Source: Vespa crabro
Taxonomy: Eukaryota > Arthropoda > Insecta > Hymenoptera > Vespidae
Assembly (NCBI RefSeq): GCF_910589235.1
Contig: NC_060975.1
Span: 593,501 to 657,500 of the forward strand
Length of the DNA: 64,000 nt
Direction of reading: 5' to 3'
Shown one piece after another: positions 12,904 to 23,950 of this stretch. Within the stretch, counting starts at the first letter, position 1. The number at the start of each line of letters is the position of its first letter. The notes under the pieces were generated by a model. It worked only from the letters and a program-made list of their open reading frames with translations, did not search any database and was not told the origin of the DNA. The position numbers were made by a program, and so were the translations under genes.

Positions 12904-13029
12904 TTGTGATCGCATTCTTGACAGGAAAAACATTCCAGATGATAGACGTTAGTTCTTGCTCTCATTACCATCTCGAACGCTGGTATGACTTTGTTACATG
13001 CCGCACAGTAGCCGGTGTTTCCAAAGAGC
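12904..13029 (-). CDS. Bx: LMO exon encoding most of LIM2
   Basis: This 126-nt exon (1 nt + 41 codons + 2 nt) starts after CTGTCCAG and ends at AA|GTAAGA. It encodes LFGNTGYCAACNKVIPAFEM followed by a stretch containing VYHLECFSCQECDH. It supplies Cys85, Cys88, His107, Cys110, Cys113 and Cys116 of LIM2. The donor splits a Lys or Asn codon (AA+N). The next exon should begin Phe-Cys-Val-Gly-Asp and close the domain, but it was not found. If the intron is retained, the frame reads AAG then TAA at 12902-12900, giving a truncated LIM2. Confidence 0.95.
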
Positions 13030-13874
13030 CTGGACAGAAAAAGAAGAGAAAAAAGGAAAATGAAGAAGAATTATTTTCAATCGTGTACGATTCGCGCACG
13101 TCGACGAGGGACAAAGAAAATATTAATTTTGACACCGACGCATGGAATAAGATCCCGAAGAAAAATCGTACCCTCGATCGTAACGAGTGGCAATAAAAGC
13201 TCATGGGGCCATCGACGACGAGTACTACGTAGTCTTCAAATATTGGGCCATTAATAAAGGACACGAATGGTGTTTCGATAGGCAGACGCTACGGGCACCT
13301 GCCTGCTTTCCCTCGGGAGCTCGGGTAATCTCAACCCGCTTTATTTGCTTCGCTTGTTTAGACGAGAATGTGGATGTATTCAATAAGGGAAAACTCATCT
13401 GTAAAATTCGATTTGTTTTGCCTCCTCTGGCTATTCGGCTCCTCTTTTCCTTGTCCTCCCATCCCTCCCTTGCGCATTATCCCTCCATATCTTTTTTCAT
13501 TCCTCGCATTGACTCTTATTTTTTTTCCCCGACGATAAGAAGACTCACCTCAAGTAATCTCTTTTGCAGAGAATTAAATTGGCCTTTGTATAAAGCGTAG
13601 AACCGACCTCTCCTAGTCTGCAATCGCAGCAACCACATTTCAAACAGTCTTCGTGCCAGTACAAGTCCAAGGCTTTCAATAAATACCTGAAACAATAACG
13701 ACGACAAAAGTATTACCGATAAATCTAATTTTTAATCTTATTATTTTACACGTCACGTTTTTAAATTATCAAAGACACTCACCTTTCCGTGATAGTCTTG
13801 CCACAACCAGCACATTCTTGCTGAGTCGCCCCGTTTTTACTACTTGGTTCATTCTTGCTCACGTCCATCATCAT
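12904..13874 (-). CDS. Bx: LIM-only protein, LMO1/2/3 class (Beadex/dLMO-like), partial, three exons
   Basis: The coding sequence joins 13874-13783, 13686-13549 and 13029-12904 on the minus strand (356 nt, 118 complete codons plus 2 nt). LMO proteins are small nuclear adaptors made of two LIM zinc-binding domains. They bind the LIM-interacting domain of Chip/Ldb, compete with LIM-homeodomain proteins such as Apterous, and bridge GATA/bHLH complexes; they do not bind DNA themselves. LIM1 is complete: Cys21, Cys24, His42, Cys45, then Cys48, Cys51, Cys71, Asp74. LIM2 shows Cys85, Cys88, His107, Cys110, Cys113 and Cys116 but its last ligand is on a missing exon. Class-defining stretches are CCDCRLGEVGSTLYTKANL, RDYLRLFGNTGYCAAC and IPAFEMVMRA. 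These match LMO1/2/3 and not LMO4. The start is the first of three consecutive ATGs. No 3' end, stop codon or poly(A) signal is present in the window. Family identity is very secure; the one-to-one Beadex orthology is inferred. Confidence 0.95.
13030..13548 (-). other. LMO intron, 519 bp, phase 2
   Basis: The intron runs from donor GTGAGTCTTC to acceptor TTTTTCTGTCCAG and splits Arg77 in the LIM1-LIM2 linker. Several open frames cross it on both strands (13015-13254, 12965-13264, 13187-13600), but none resembles a known protein and they overlap exons in wrong frames, so I treat them as chance. No internal gene is visible. Confidence 0.92.
13549..13686 (-). CDS. Bx: LMO exon encoding most of LIM1
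   Basis: This 138-nt exon is bounded by a TTTCAG acceptor and an AG|GTGAGT donor. It is open throughout in the frame continuing from the previous exon (1 nt + 45 codons + 2 nt). It encodes the rest of LIM1, with His42, Cys45, Cys48, Cys51, Cys71 and Asp74 as zinc ligands. The segment YWHEDCLKCGCCDCRLGEVG is nearly invariant in LMO1/2/3 proteins and is the strongest evidence for the gene. The exon ends in the linker at RDYL, splitting Arg77. Confidence 0.96.
13687..13782 (-). other. LMO intron, 96 bp, phase 2
   Basis: The minus strand reads AG|GTGAGTGTC at the 5' end and TTGTTTCAG|G at the 3' end. It interrupts the codon for Arg31 (AG|G), inside LIM1 between the first cysteine pair and the histidine. 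A short AT-rich intron of this size is typical of insects. Confidence 0.93.
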
Positions 13875-13911
13875 CTTTTTATCTCCGATTCCCCGTCGGA
13901 GATCTAATCGA
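13783..13911 (-). CDS. Bx: LMO exon with start codon; N-terminus and first LIM1 cysteines
   Basis: A consensus acceptor (TATTTTCAG) precedes 13911 and a donor (AG|GTGAGT) follows 13783. Three in-frame ATGs begin at 13874, 13871 and 13868. From the first, the exon encodes 30 residues plus two bases of Arg31: a polar tail MMMDVSKNEPSSKNGATQQ, then Glu-Cys-Ala-Gly-Cys-Gly, the first two zinc ligands of LIM1. The 37 nt upstream of the first ATG are also open in frame (RLDLRRGIGDKK after a split codon), so an upstream exon could extend the protein. I chose the ATG because that segment shows no LMO similarity, but the true N-terminus depends on the unknown upstream exon. Confidence 0.93.
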
Positions 13912-13964
13912 CTGAAAATAAAGAAACGAAAAAGGATCATAATCCTCGGCGTTTGACGATCGAT

Positions 13965-14000
13965 CGAACGAACGAACGAACGAACGAACGAACGAACGAA
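13965..14000. repeat. (CGAA)n array just upstream of the first LMO coding exon
   Basis: Nine CGAA units. On the LMO sense strand this is (TTCG)n, ending about 54 nt before the acceptor of exon 13783-13911, within the usual branch-point neighbourhood. Confidence 0.95.
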
Positions 14001-14143
14001 TAATCGTATGTACACTTGCGTCCCTTTTAACAAGTTTCACCGGCATCTGGCACTAGAACGCGTCGGCTTGTCTATGAGTAATTAGAGTTACGGCTCGAGA
14101 ATTTAACCGCGCGGTTTGGTACCATCTGTGTCCGAGCGTGGGT

Positions 14144-14146
<3 letters not shown>

Positions 14147-14183
<37 letters not shown>
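14147..14183. repeat. (CT)n microsatellite
   Basis: About 18 CT units. On the LMO sense strand it is (GA)n inside the intron before the first visible coding exon. Confidence 0.95.
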
Positions 14184-14185
<2 letters not shown>

Positions 14186-16514
14186 GATGCGGTCAGAGTT
14201 TAGAATCGAATTAGTTTGACCCTCCCTCCACTTATTCCGTGCTTAAGCGTCACCAGTTCTCGAACCATATAACGAACGAACATCTCCCTGTATTTTCGAG
14301 TAAGACATTGTTCTCGGGTTTCTTCGACAAACGTTCCTTCCTCGTATCGCAAATTATTCGCTTTTCTTTTTAGTCCTAGTTTTTCTTCTTTCTTTTTTTC
14401 TTTCTTATCTATCTTTTTCTCTTTCCATAAGAATTTTAATGGAACGAGACAATATCTATAAAGGATGTTTCTAAGTTAATGGATCCAATCTGAGACACCC
14501 GGTATTATATTTACGAGTAACTCGCTATGAGCAAAGTTTGTGCGGTTTCAATATGTCCTATTTCCCCCAGTTATAGCCTGGACACAATATCACGAGGACG
14601 TTGTTAATATCTTCCATGCGGTCGCGACTTCAGAGACAAATATTAATACTTACAAGGAATCCTTTGATCGGTTTAATTGTAAAGGTCGAGAGTTCGGTAT
14701 TTCGTCTTATTTCGTTGACTCGACGATTCTTATATAAGTACTTATACATACAAATATATATGTGCAATAATATATATATATATGTATACACATCTATGTG
14801 AATGGAAAATTCGTCAATTTATCAAAGATTTCTTAACAATTAATCTAATAAAAGGATATTTCTAAATTTGATCGCAGGATTAATCTCACGAAATTTAATA
14901 GGGGAAACGTGTTTTAGCGCATTAAAACGTAGAACCGTCAGTCGCGAATTGTGCCGACAACGCGTTTGGATTACCGTTGTTCCATTATCGTTGAAACGAG
15001 AGCAACTTCGGTTACGAGAATCACAACGAGGCGAGTTAATTAATCGAGTTGAATCGATTATACGCTTTACTCCCCCCACTCTCAACTCCCCCACCTCCTT
15101 CTATACCGGCTACCGATAAATTGAGTTCGTTATAAATAATAGTACAATAATTATTATTCGTAAGCGTGCAAGCCCTACCACCTATGAAAGAGGAGGGTAA
15201 TGATTAATGGAATAACTAACCAGCGTAGGGTGGCTAAATTATGCAAACTATTAAATCCGCTCGCGCACAAAGTTTCCCCACATAATAATTGCGTGACGAA
15301 TGTTTCACCGTTAAATCCATGCGAGTCAGTCCACGAGGAATTCTATCTTATCGCGGAATTACGTTTACGCGGGAATTTTCTCCACGGTTGGTGGTCCGTC
15401 TTGAATTAGCCGTGGTTCTACTTTTACGCTTTCTACACGCGATCGTTTCAATAAAAATAATTCGAAGGTTAATTCGTTGCCACATCGTAGAAGGATTATT
15501 CGTTGAATTAAAATAGGATCGAACGACTAGAATTATCGAGTATGTTTGTTACGATAGAAAATTAATATTTGTTTGCCCGTTCGCCCGTCTACGAAAGAGG
15601 AAGAAAGAAAAAAAAAAAAAAAATTCTTGGCGACAAACGTAACGGCGGGATAAGATCGCATGCTCGATATAGTTGCAAACGTGTTATCGTAGGATTTGCT
15701 TTGAATGACTCGCGTTTGTAGTATCAAGGAAAACGGAAGTAAGTTGAATTACATATGCCGGCATTCCAAAACGGAAATTCCTGCGGACTCCGACCTGGAT
15801 TCCAACGAAGACCTCGGAAACCTTCGACGACCCTGCGTGGCCAGTCGATTTCCACTTTGTTCTGCAATTTGCGTGAAGGCACACGTCTCCTACTCCCTTT
15901 CCTCTCTATGGCGAAAGTACCACTGAGGAGGGCTTGAAAAACCGGGCATTGTTGTGGCTCCCTCAAAGCTTTGTTTCAAACGTTGCCGTGCCGGAAGTTC
16001 GAACCCCCTTACGAGGGTGAGAATGTGAACTAGTAAAAGAGAGAGAGAGAGAAAGAGAGAGAGAAAGGGAGAGAGAGAAACGCAGAAAAGACGAACGGAA
16101 CGCGACGGAGTTAATTCTTCGAGTACGAAATAAAACACCTACACACCTCTCTCCCCCTTTTTTTCTTTTTCTTTTTCTCTTTTTTTTCCACGACAGAGAA
16201 TAAAGTACTTTAACAGAGAGAGAGAAGATGATACCTCTCGTAAGATTATTCTTCTCTTAATTAAGTTACCTTACCGATAAGGACATTCATGCGTTTCCGA
16301 GTAATTACTTTATCTTTGTGTTCTCCGTTCGCAAAATCATATTTCATAATTTCATCAGGCTGCGAGTCACAGGCATTTACGAGTATGTACATCGAATTTT
16401 CTAATTGCCATTTATCCATGGCTACTGCGAAAAAAGGCAGAACTACGTATGTGTACTATTTAACGTGGTCAAAAAGTCAACGGAGCAGAGTCGGAATGGT
16501 TCGTTGGAACGTAA

Positions 16515-16517
<3 letters not shown>

Positions 16518-16572
<55 letters not shown>

Positions 16573-16588
16573 AGAGAGGGAGAGAGAG
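16518..16588. repeat. (GA)n microsatellite, imperfect
   Basis: GA units interrupted by AAAG and GGG. A shorter imperfect GA run is at 16037-16078. Confidence 0.92.
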
Positions 16589-17481
16589 ACAGCAAGTTCA
16601 TAACGAGAGACGTTCCTTTCGAAAGTAGCTCGCATCGTTGGCGATCCGTTCGTCAGGTACGTGATTGGATCATCCACGGACGGTGATCTTCAAAGCGACG
16701 ATAATTCGATTATCCGCTACACGTTCGACAACCGCTAACTCGGCTGTTGTAAGCCGGCCCTGCTTGAAAAGGCGGCCTAAGAGCTGCCTCTTTGCCCTAT
16801 CTCTCTCTCTCGCTCCCTCCCTCCGTCCCCATCACTTCCCCTTGTGTCAGGTTGATGCGTTTTCCTTTGTCAAATTTTCTCTTACGCTCATGGGAATAAA
16901 GCTGTCACTTCGAGGAACAACTTAGAAGGCTGTTAAAACGTTCAGTTTTGTTAAAAGAATTGATAGTGTAAGTATAAATAATATCACTCTACTCAAGTTT
17001 CATTTTATCTATAAAAAATATTATGAGGTTCAAAATTATCAAATAATTCTTATTAATTTTCTTTGAGATTTCTTTTGCATAATTATACGTACACGTTAAA
17101 TACAAGTGAACGAAGAGAATAAATAATATGACCGTATTGTTGTAAAAAGTAGAAAGAAAGTAGGAAAGGAGTTGGCTGGTCCGTTATCGACTTGGCTGGG
17201 CAGTCTCGATGCAGTTCTCAAGGCTCCGCCCTTGCTGCATTCGCGACAGCCTCTCGGTGCCACCCACGAGATCGTCGAACGAGGAGTACCACCTCTTCCT
17301 ATCCCTCTCTCTCTCTGTCTCTCTCTCTCTCTCCTTCTCCTTCTCCTTCTTCCACCATCGTATCGACCACCCCCGCGCGCTTTCCCTCGAGCATCCCCCG
17401 CGTCATGAGAACGCACGTTATCGCGTTTACATCGAGCGAATCTCCGTGAAAAGTTTTCTGCGGAGAGTACGAGCTTGCTAG

Positions 17482-17515
17482 CGAACGAACGAACGAACGA
17501 ACGAACGAACGAACG
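17482..17515. repeat. (CGAA)n array
   Basis: About eight perfect CGAA units. Confidence 0.95.
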
Positions 17516-17709
17516 AGCTAGCCAGCCCCTTTTGTCTTCAACAACGTTGCTGCAATACAGCGTCGTTTCTCTTACTTTCGGAGAGAGCGAGTCCGGTGAG
17601 TCGGTCCATTAATTAGGCGGGCCACATTAAGCCAAGCATTAATATACTCGGCTGGTTGTTTTGTTTTATCCCGCAGGAAGGACGTAACCTTTCCCGGATG
17701 CTGAGGAGA

Positions 17710-17716
<7 letters not shown>

Positions 17717-17747
<31 letters not shown>
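17717..17747. repeat. (GA)n microsatellite
   Basis: About 15 GA units. A CT run lies nearby at 17306-17350. Confidence 0.92.
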
Positions 17748-17749
<2 letters not shown>

Positions 17750-18399
17750 AGGAAGGCAACGGAGTACGGAGTAAGGGGTGGACCGGTGGTGTAGCTTTGC
17801 CGCGGGGTGGCCCGCAAATTATTTTGCTCGTCTTATCCCAAGGGACTGTTTAAATTTGGTAAATCGCGTCTCTCGAATCCTCTAAGCCAGCAGCTTCCTC
17901 CTCCTCCTGCTCCTCCTTCTTCTCTCTTTTATCCGTGCAAATAGCACTATGGAAAAATTAAGGACCACTTTGGAAAAATTAAGGAGATAACGACCTTATC
18001 CTTAGGTCATTTCGACCTCGAAGACGAGAACGATTAAAAACTGTGACAATAGTCCACGATGCAGTTTCCTAGGACAAACGTTCGTCTTTGACAAGTTTTT
18101 ATATAGAGATTCTCACGTTTCTACTTCGTTTATATAACATTATCGTTCGCGAGAACGTGCATGATTAGGATTTAGGAAAGAAAATTTCAAATGATGATCA
18201 TTTTGCTCCTCTCGTATTCGGTATAATCATCGAAGCTCTCTCATAAATCGATGTTCTACCTGCATCTCGGTTAAGCCTCGTTTGTTGTATACCGAAGAGC
18301 GCGAAGATTTACGTTTTCTCCTTGATACTTTGGTAAATCGGCTTACGAGGTGCGTTCGAAATGCCGTGCAGTAACGGCAAGTAGTGGCAGTAGCCGTAC

Positions 18400-18450
18400 T
18401 AGCAGCACCAGCAGCAGCAGCAGCAGCAACAGCAACGGAAGCAGCACGTA

Positions 18451-18497
<47 letters not shown>

Positions 18498-18523
18498 GAG
18501 AGAGATAGATAGAGAGAGAGAAG
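18400..18523. repeat. Compound (CAG)n and (GA)n array
   Basis: CAG/CAA triplets (18400-18436) are followed by GA units from 18453 with GATA interruptions. The CAG run has a poly-Gln/Ser/Ala reading but no flanking coding sequence. Confidence 0.92.
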
Positions 18524-18867
18524 AGCGCGTAATTTAACGGGCGAAAGGAATATTTCCCACGGAATAAATCTCGCGTAACAGCACCAGTGAAATCCTCGTT
18601 TACCCGGTATTCAACCCTTGCTAATGGGGGTAATTTAAGGGATGTTTTAAGCGCCCTCGGGCCACACGTGAGCCGCACAAAAAGTTCTCCACGTATTACG
18701 AGCACGGCCCGCTGTAATCGCGCATTAGCATTCCGAACGAGCCGAACGCTTAAAACTCACGCTTCTATTCTCTATCTGTCTCATTCTCTCTTTCTCCGGG
18801 TGACAAAGAGGACGAAGAAAACGTTCGAGCGATACCTGAACGAAAGGTTTTGTTGAGCTTTTTCTTC

Positions 18868-18911
18868 TTTTCTTTCTCTCTCTCTCTCTCGTGCGCGCGC
18901 GCGCGTGCGCG
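18868..18911. repeat. (CT)n followed by alternating GC/GT
   Basis: CT units pass into GTGCGCGCGCGCGCGTGCGCG. The alternating purine-pyrimidine run could adopt Z-DNA. Confidence 0.9.
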
Positions 18912-19219
18912 TTAGAACGCATAAAATGCAACGACGTTTCATTTAGTTTCTTCCTAAAGAGAAATTCGTCAAAAATAGGGATAAAGGTAGATGTCCATTT
19001 AAAAATGCGAGTGAGAAAGAGTAATAACGACGACGAAGGAGAGACCGAGTTTAACGAGTTCTTTCGCGCCGATAAACGCGAGCTGCCCTGTACTTTCTTT
19101 CTCTTCTCTTCGTTCGTTGGTAGGCACGGAGGGTTAATGAAATTCTAGTCAGGTCGTGGAATTCTTTCGTCAGGTGGCGATGCCACACTGGGGTCACTTC
19201 ACCCTCGACTTCCTGCGTC

Positions 19220-19224
<5 letters not shown>

Positions 19225-19272
<48 letters not shown>

Positions 19273-19318
19273 AGGGAACGCTATCTGGCTTAGTCGTCGT
19301 CGTCGTCGTCGACGTCGT
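19225..19318. repeat. (CT)n array and nearby (TCG)n array
   Basis: About 21 CT units (19225-19267); then, 25 bp on, TCG units from 19292 to 19318. Confidence 0.95.
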
Positions 19319-20146
19319 TGTTCCTCTCCTTGTAGAGAGTAGCTGGCTACTGCAGTAGGTGGGAGTTCGTTGGTAGTGTGGCGGAGGGTCTCGTGGTTGA
19401 AATGGGGTGGTGCGCAGTCAGATTACGTTAAGCTATGCCCGTACGTGCTCGCATGGAAGTTCCACCCCCGGACCGGCTTTACCACCCGGCCTGGCAAAAT
19501 GTATTTATTGTTGTTTGTCCAGCGTTCTGTATACGGCCATCGTGGGAGAGAGGATGAGAGGCCAGAGAAGGAAGAGGACGTCCTGCTACCATCGTCCTTG
19601 TTGCTGGCTCGGGGCTTTACTGGGAGAGTTGCAAAAAAAAAACAAAAAAGAAAAAAACAAACAAAAAAAAATATTGCCCGGGCGAGGGCACCGACGATGC
19701 CAAGCATAAATTTAAGTGACGCTAGCACCTATCCGCCTAACGCCCTCGTATCTCTCTGAGAACACCCTTTTTTCCTGCTCCATCTCTTTTCGATTTCAAT
19801 CCGTAAATACACCTCTACTGTCCTCCTAAATCAATCCTCTCGCTATATACCAAGAACACTTTCTCTTCTTTTGTTTTTGATAAGGAAGAAAACAAAAAAG
19901 GGAAATAAAAAAGAAGAAAGGAAGAAAAATCAGGGAAAACATTCGTAGATTCGTGCTAGGTACGACGACAAAGGGGTCGTAACTACTTCGGAAACTTTTA
20001 TCTTGCAGGATTAATGGATGGATTAAAGTATTTGCGGCAGGATACGGGCTGATTGGGGTAAATCGTGCTGGGATTAGAACTTGATTGGCTAATTTGTAAG
20101 TGTCCCTGGCAGCGCAGTACCGGCGAGTTAACGATCGATCGAACCA

Positions 20147-20182
<36 letters not shown>

Positions 20183-20674
20183 TTCTACATTCGACGATCC
20201 GTGATAAACTACGAGACTCTGAAATCCAATGGAAATTCGAACGATCGATTTATCGCGTGTCTCTTTTCTAAGCTCGATATCTTCTATATCAAGAGATAGG
20301 ATATTCTCTTACAAAAGGCAAATGAACATCAAAGTCTAAGGACGATCCATTAAGATTGTGCAAAGCAACCGAGACGAGGTCATTCACGGATCGTTCCTTT
20401 CCTGAGAGAACTATCTAGAGTTGGCCGAAGGAACTTAATGTGCGGGCTGCTGACCACATCGGACTGATTTACATCGCGTCCCTTCGTAGAAACCGAAAGG
20501 GCACCGAAGGGAACTTGCGGTCGAGCCAATGTACCTGAGGATGGATCTAGGTTTATCTCGTTTGTTCATAGATCACGCCAACGCTTGCGGATCGAAGCAA
20601 CAACTCTTTTTGATTTTCTGCGTTTCTTCGGATCTTTTTTTTTATTTGGAATTTTTCTTTCTTTTTGTTGTTTC

Positions 20675-20677
<3 letters not shown>

Positions 20678-20722
<45 letters not shown>

Positions 20723-20723
20723 A
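20678..20723. repeat. (TA)n microsatellite
   Basis: TA units with one TG variant. A CT array (20152-20179) lies to the left. Confidence 0.95.
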
Positions 20724-21032
20724 AGAAACGACGAATTTCCCGAAAAGGAAACAAAAAGGATACGTACAAAGAGATTTCGTGCGTAAAAGCGAGGAAAAAA
20801 GGATAATGGAAAATGGAAACAGAGAATCGCATACTCTCTCGACCCTCGTTTCGCGTCTGATCGATGTTTCGAAATATTTCCAAACAGAAGTGAAGCGTCC
20901 AGACGTTCGATGCCCGTCGTCCCGGGCGCTTCCTGTCTCCTTACAATTCGCAGACAGTTCCTAGCAGAGTATAGCAGCAGTAGTAACAGGACACACTGTG
21001 TATACGGGGGGACAAAACGTGGAAACCCGTCC

Positions 21033-21037
<5 letters not shown>

Positions 21038-21064
<27 letters not shown>

Positions 21065-21126
21065 TTCGCTCTCTCTCTCTCTCTCCCTCTCTCTTTCTCT
21101 TTCTCTCTCTCTCTCTCTTTCTCTTC
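21038..21126. repeat. (CT)n array, imperfect, 89 bp
   Basis: CT units interrupted by TTCG, CCCT and TTT. The overlapping long minus-strand Arg-Glu-rich frame (20678-21433) is a repeat translation. Confidence 0.95.
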
Positions 21127-21222
21127 TCGTGATGATGGACTCGCGAAAGATAAGGGGCCATTCATGACAAAGACAAAACGTCGCGCTGCTCGCGTCCCTT
21201 TGCTTTACTCGTCGCTTTGCTC

Positions 21223-21245
21223 CACCTCCTCCTCTCTCTCTCTCT

Positions 21246-21280
<35 letters not shown>
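21223..21280. repeat. (CT)n then (CA)n array
   Basis: CT units, a short CGCG, then 15 CA units (21251-21280). Confidence 0.95.
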
Positions 21281-21282
<2 letters not shown>

Positions 21283-21877
21283 ACTTGTCCCACAGTGCGA
21301 TCGTTCGTTTACCACCCCGTTCGAGGAGACAATGAGAGTGGAAACTTTTATTATTAATGTTTCGCGGCAAGATAACGAACGTGCCTGCTCGCTTTTTCCT
21401 CCCTCTCTCTGTTTTCTTTCCCATCATCCGCACGAATTTATCCTAATCGTTCTTATCTTGGAAAATTTTGCAAAGAGAACGTATCCTGCGAAATTCGAAC
21501 TATTTCGTTGATATCGCGTGTAAATTTAGAAGAATTTTTTATATATATATGTGTATATATATATATATTTTTTTGTTGTATTTGCATTTATACCCCTCGT
21601 CAAAAAGGCAAGCACCAGAGCCTTTCTATCAAAACGTTCGCGATTCTCTCTGAAGCGTGCTCTTACGCGCGGAGTAATTCGACGCTCGGAGTTCCGTGAG
21701 CGATTTTAATAATGATTTAATTAGCATTCCTATGAGCCGGCATAAATCAAACGAGCGCCGCGTGCTCGAGGTAGACCGAGATCGAGCGTGAGGGAAAGAG
21801 AGATGGAGATAGAGAGGAAAACGCCCTAAAGAATGTTTATTAATCGCTTCACCTGCCCGTTTGCTGGCTTCCAACTC

Positions 21878-21881
<4 letters not shown>

Positions 21882-21925
<44 letters not shown>
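21882..21925. repeat. (CT)n microsatellite
   Basis: About 22 perfect CT units. Confidence 0.95.
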
Positions 21926-21927
<2 letters not shown>

Positions 21928-22585
21928 ATCTTTTTCTACCTTTCTGCTTGGAAATTTAACGTTTAATTAAAGGTCATAGTCCTAACCACCATAGACCTAC
22001 CCTTTTTATTCTTCTTCCGCTAAGAAAGTTAACAACAGTCAAAAATGCATCCATCTTTTCACCTGGCAATCCAACGAGTCTCTAATCTTCGCGAAGATAA
22101 TATCCAAGGGGGATGAAGAAACGGGCATGTATATATTCCGGTTAATTCTCTGACGGATTGGAGAGTTAGGCGATTCATTCAAGGTGGTTTCAAGCCCGAC
22201 CGTGTGCCAGACGAAGGTCCATACTCTGGGAAACATATTCTCGAGCGTTTCATTGCTTGAGTTGAGAGAGAGAGAGAGAGAGAGGAGGGGAGGAGAGAGA
22301 TAAAGGGTAAGCTTGGGAGATAATGTTACTAACAACGTAAATAAGGAAGAAGCGGTTTACTGTCTAGCAATGAAGATATTCGACGTAGACTCAGCATCTC
22401 GTAATTACGTATTCAACAAATTCATAGTGGCAAAGATTTATCGTATTTAAAATAATGTATCGTCGAAGCGTATTAAAATACTCTTTGTAATTTTTAAGAG
22501 ACGTTTCTAATGAAAGTTTTTTTTTTTTTTTTATTCGTCAAATTTATCCGAAACAATCGATTCTCGTTGATTTATCGTCGTTTAT

Positions 22586-22615
22586 GACGACGTCGTCGTC
22601 ATCGTCGTCGTCGTT
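22586..22615. repeat. (CGT)n array with palindromic start
   Basis: ATGACGACG-T-CGTCGTCAT forms an internal palindrome and TCG units follow. Confidence 0.85.
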
Positions 22616-23364
22616 GTCCTTTAGAAAAGTTTACGTGGAAAGCCAGTAGACGTTCCCGTCCGAGTTGGACGTAAATGTCGAAGAGATTCTCGACGAGTCC
22701 CGTTGTTCGATGGCGGCTTCCCTTCTTCTTTTTTTTTTCCATTCTTTTTTTCCTCTCTCTCACTCTCTTTTTCGAGGAGTTCGGTTATTGACCACGCGAA
22801 GAGTGCACCTCGTTCGCGAAGGCGAACACTTAATCCGAGTGGTACTCGGTTAAGCTAGTGACAGGAAACGTCAGGGTGCTGCCGCACCACGTGATATATC
22901 GCTATTCGCGAGTAAGTACTTTGAGCGTATGGTGTGGGGATAGAGGGAAGAGGAGGATGGAGGGAATTGAAGAGAGTGCGAAGTGTGTATGAGAATGTGT
23001 AGTCCGTATATACATAGACATCGAACCTTTTCCGAACATTGTCTGTCACGAATGAAAGTTCTGAATTCAGCAACCTGCATTGTTGTGGCCGATACTTGTT
23101 GATTCTTTGAAAGTCCCATTCGTACAGATCAAAATCATCATTATTTTTGTCCGATTTATTAAGAATTACTGGATATACGCGCTTCATTGTGGTGTTAGAA
23201 TCGGACGTGACATATATCCTAATTCGACGATTCCACTAGATCTGCTGCGTTAATTAGTCACGCGATAGAAGCGTCGATACACTCGATCGACCCAGCCGGA
23301 TTTCTGGCGCAACGTAGGTAGGTATATGCGAATTCATGGCTATCGGAGCGAATGGAAGGGCTAG

Positions 23365-23365
23365 A

Positions 23366-23411
<46 letters not shown>

Positions 23412-23420
23412 GTGTGTGTG
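23365..23420. repeat. (TA)n followed by (GT)n
   Basis: TA units with one TG variant, then about five GT units. Confidence 0.95.
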
Positions 23421-23914
23421 TATGTATGCGAGCGTGCGTGTGGGAGTCTGGGACGCAACCGATAGTGGCAAACGTTCGTCGCTGACGTAACGTCGAGCGT
23501 GCGCTTAATACGGTAATTATGCGGCCGTTTATGGCCCGGACAACCGAGATCCTTCTGCCAAGTCAGCCTTTGCTTAGGACCTAAACGATTCACCACTATC
23601 ATCGCCCCCTAACCACCCACTGTTGCCCATCCTTCTCCCAACACATTCACCTAATCTCTATCGACGTTAATCCCTCGACTTGGATTTCATGATCTCCTTA
23701 AAGTATCATTCGACGTTTATTCTTCTTTCTTTTTACGAACGTTCCGACTTCTTTTTTTTTTCTTTTTTCTCTTTTTTTCCTTTGTTATCCATAAAATATC
23801 TGATGAATATTTTACGCATTAGAAGCGCGCGTGTATCGTTTCGAACGACCATATAGGTATCGATAATCCAGGCGTGAGCTTTACTGAATCTCCGAAATCT
23901 CGATGGAAGAGAGC

Positions 23915-23917
<3 letters not shown>

Positions 23918-23945
<28 letters not shown>
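23918..23945. repeat. (GA)n microsatellite
   Basis: About 14 perfect GA units. Confidence 0.93.

Positions 23946-23950
<5 letters not shown>

Noticed and set aside
20678..21433. 251-aa minus-strand open frame, the longest in the window
   Set aside because: Arg-Glu and Ile-Tyr runs come from GA and TA arrays; the unique parts match nothing and other frames are equally open.
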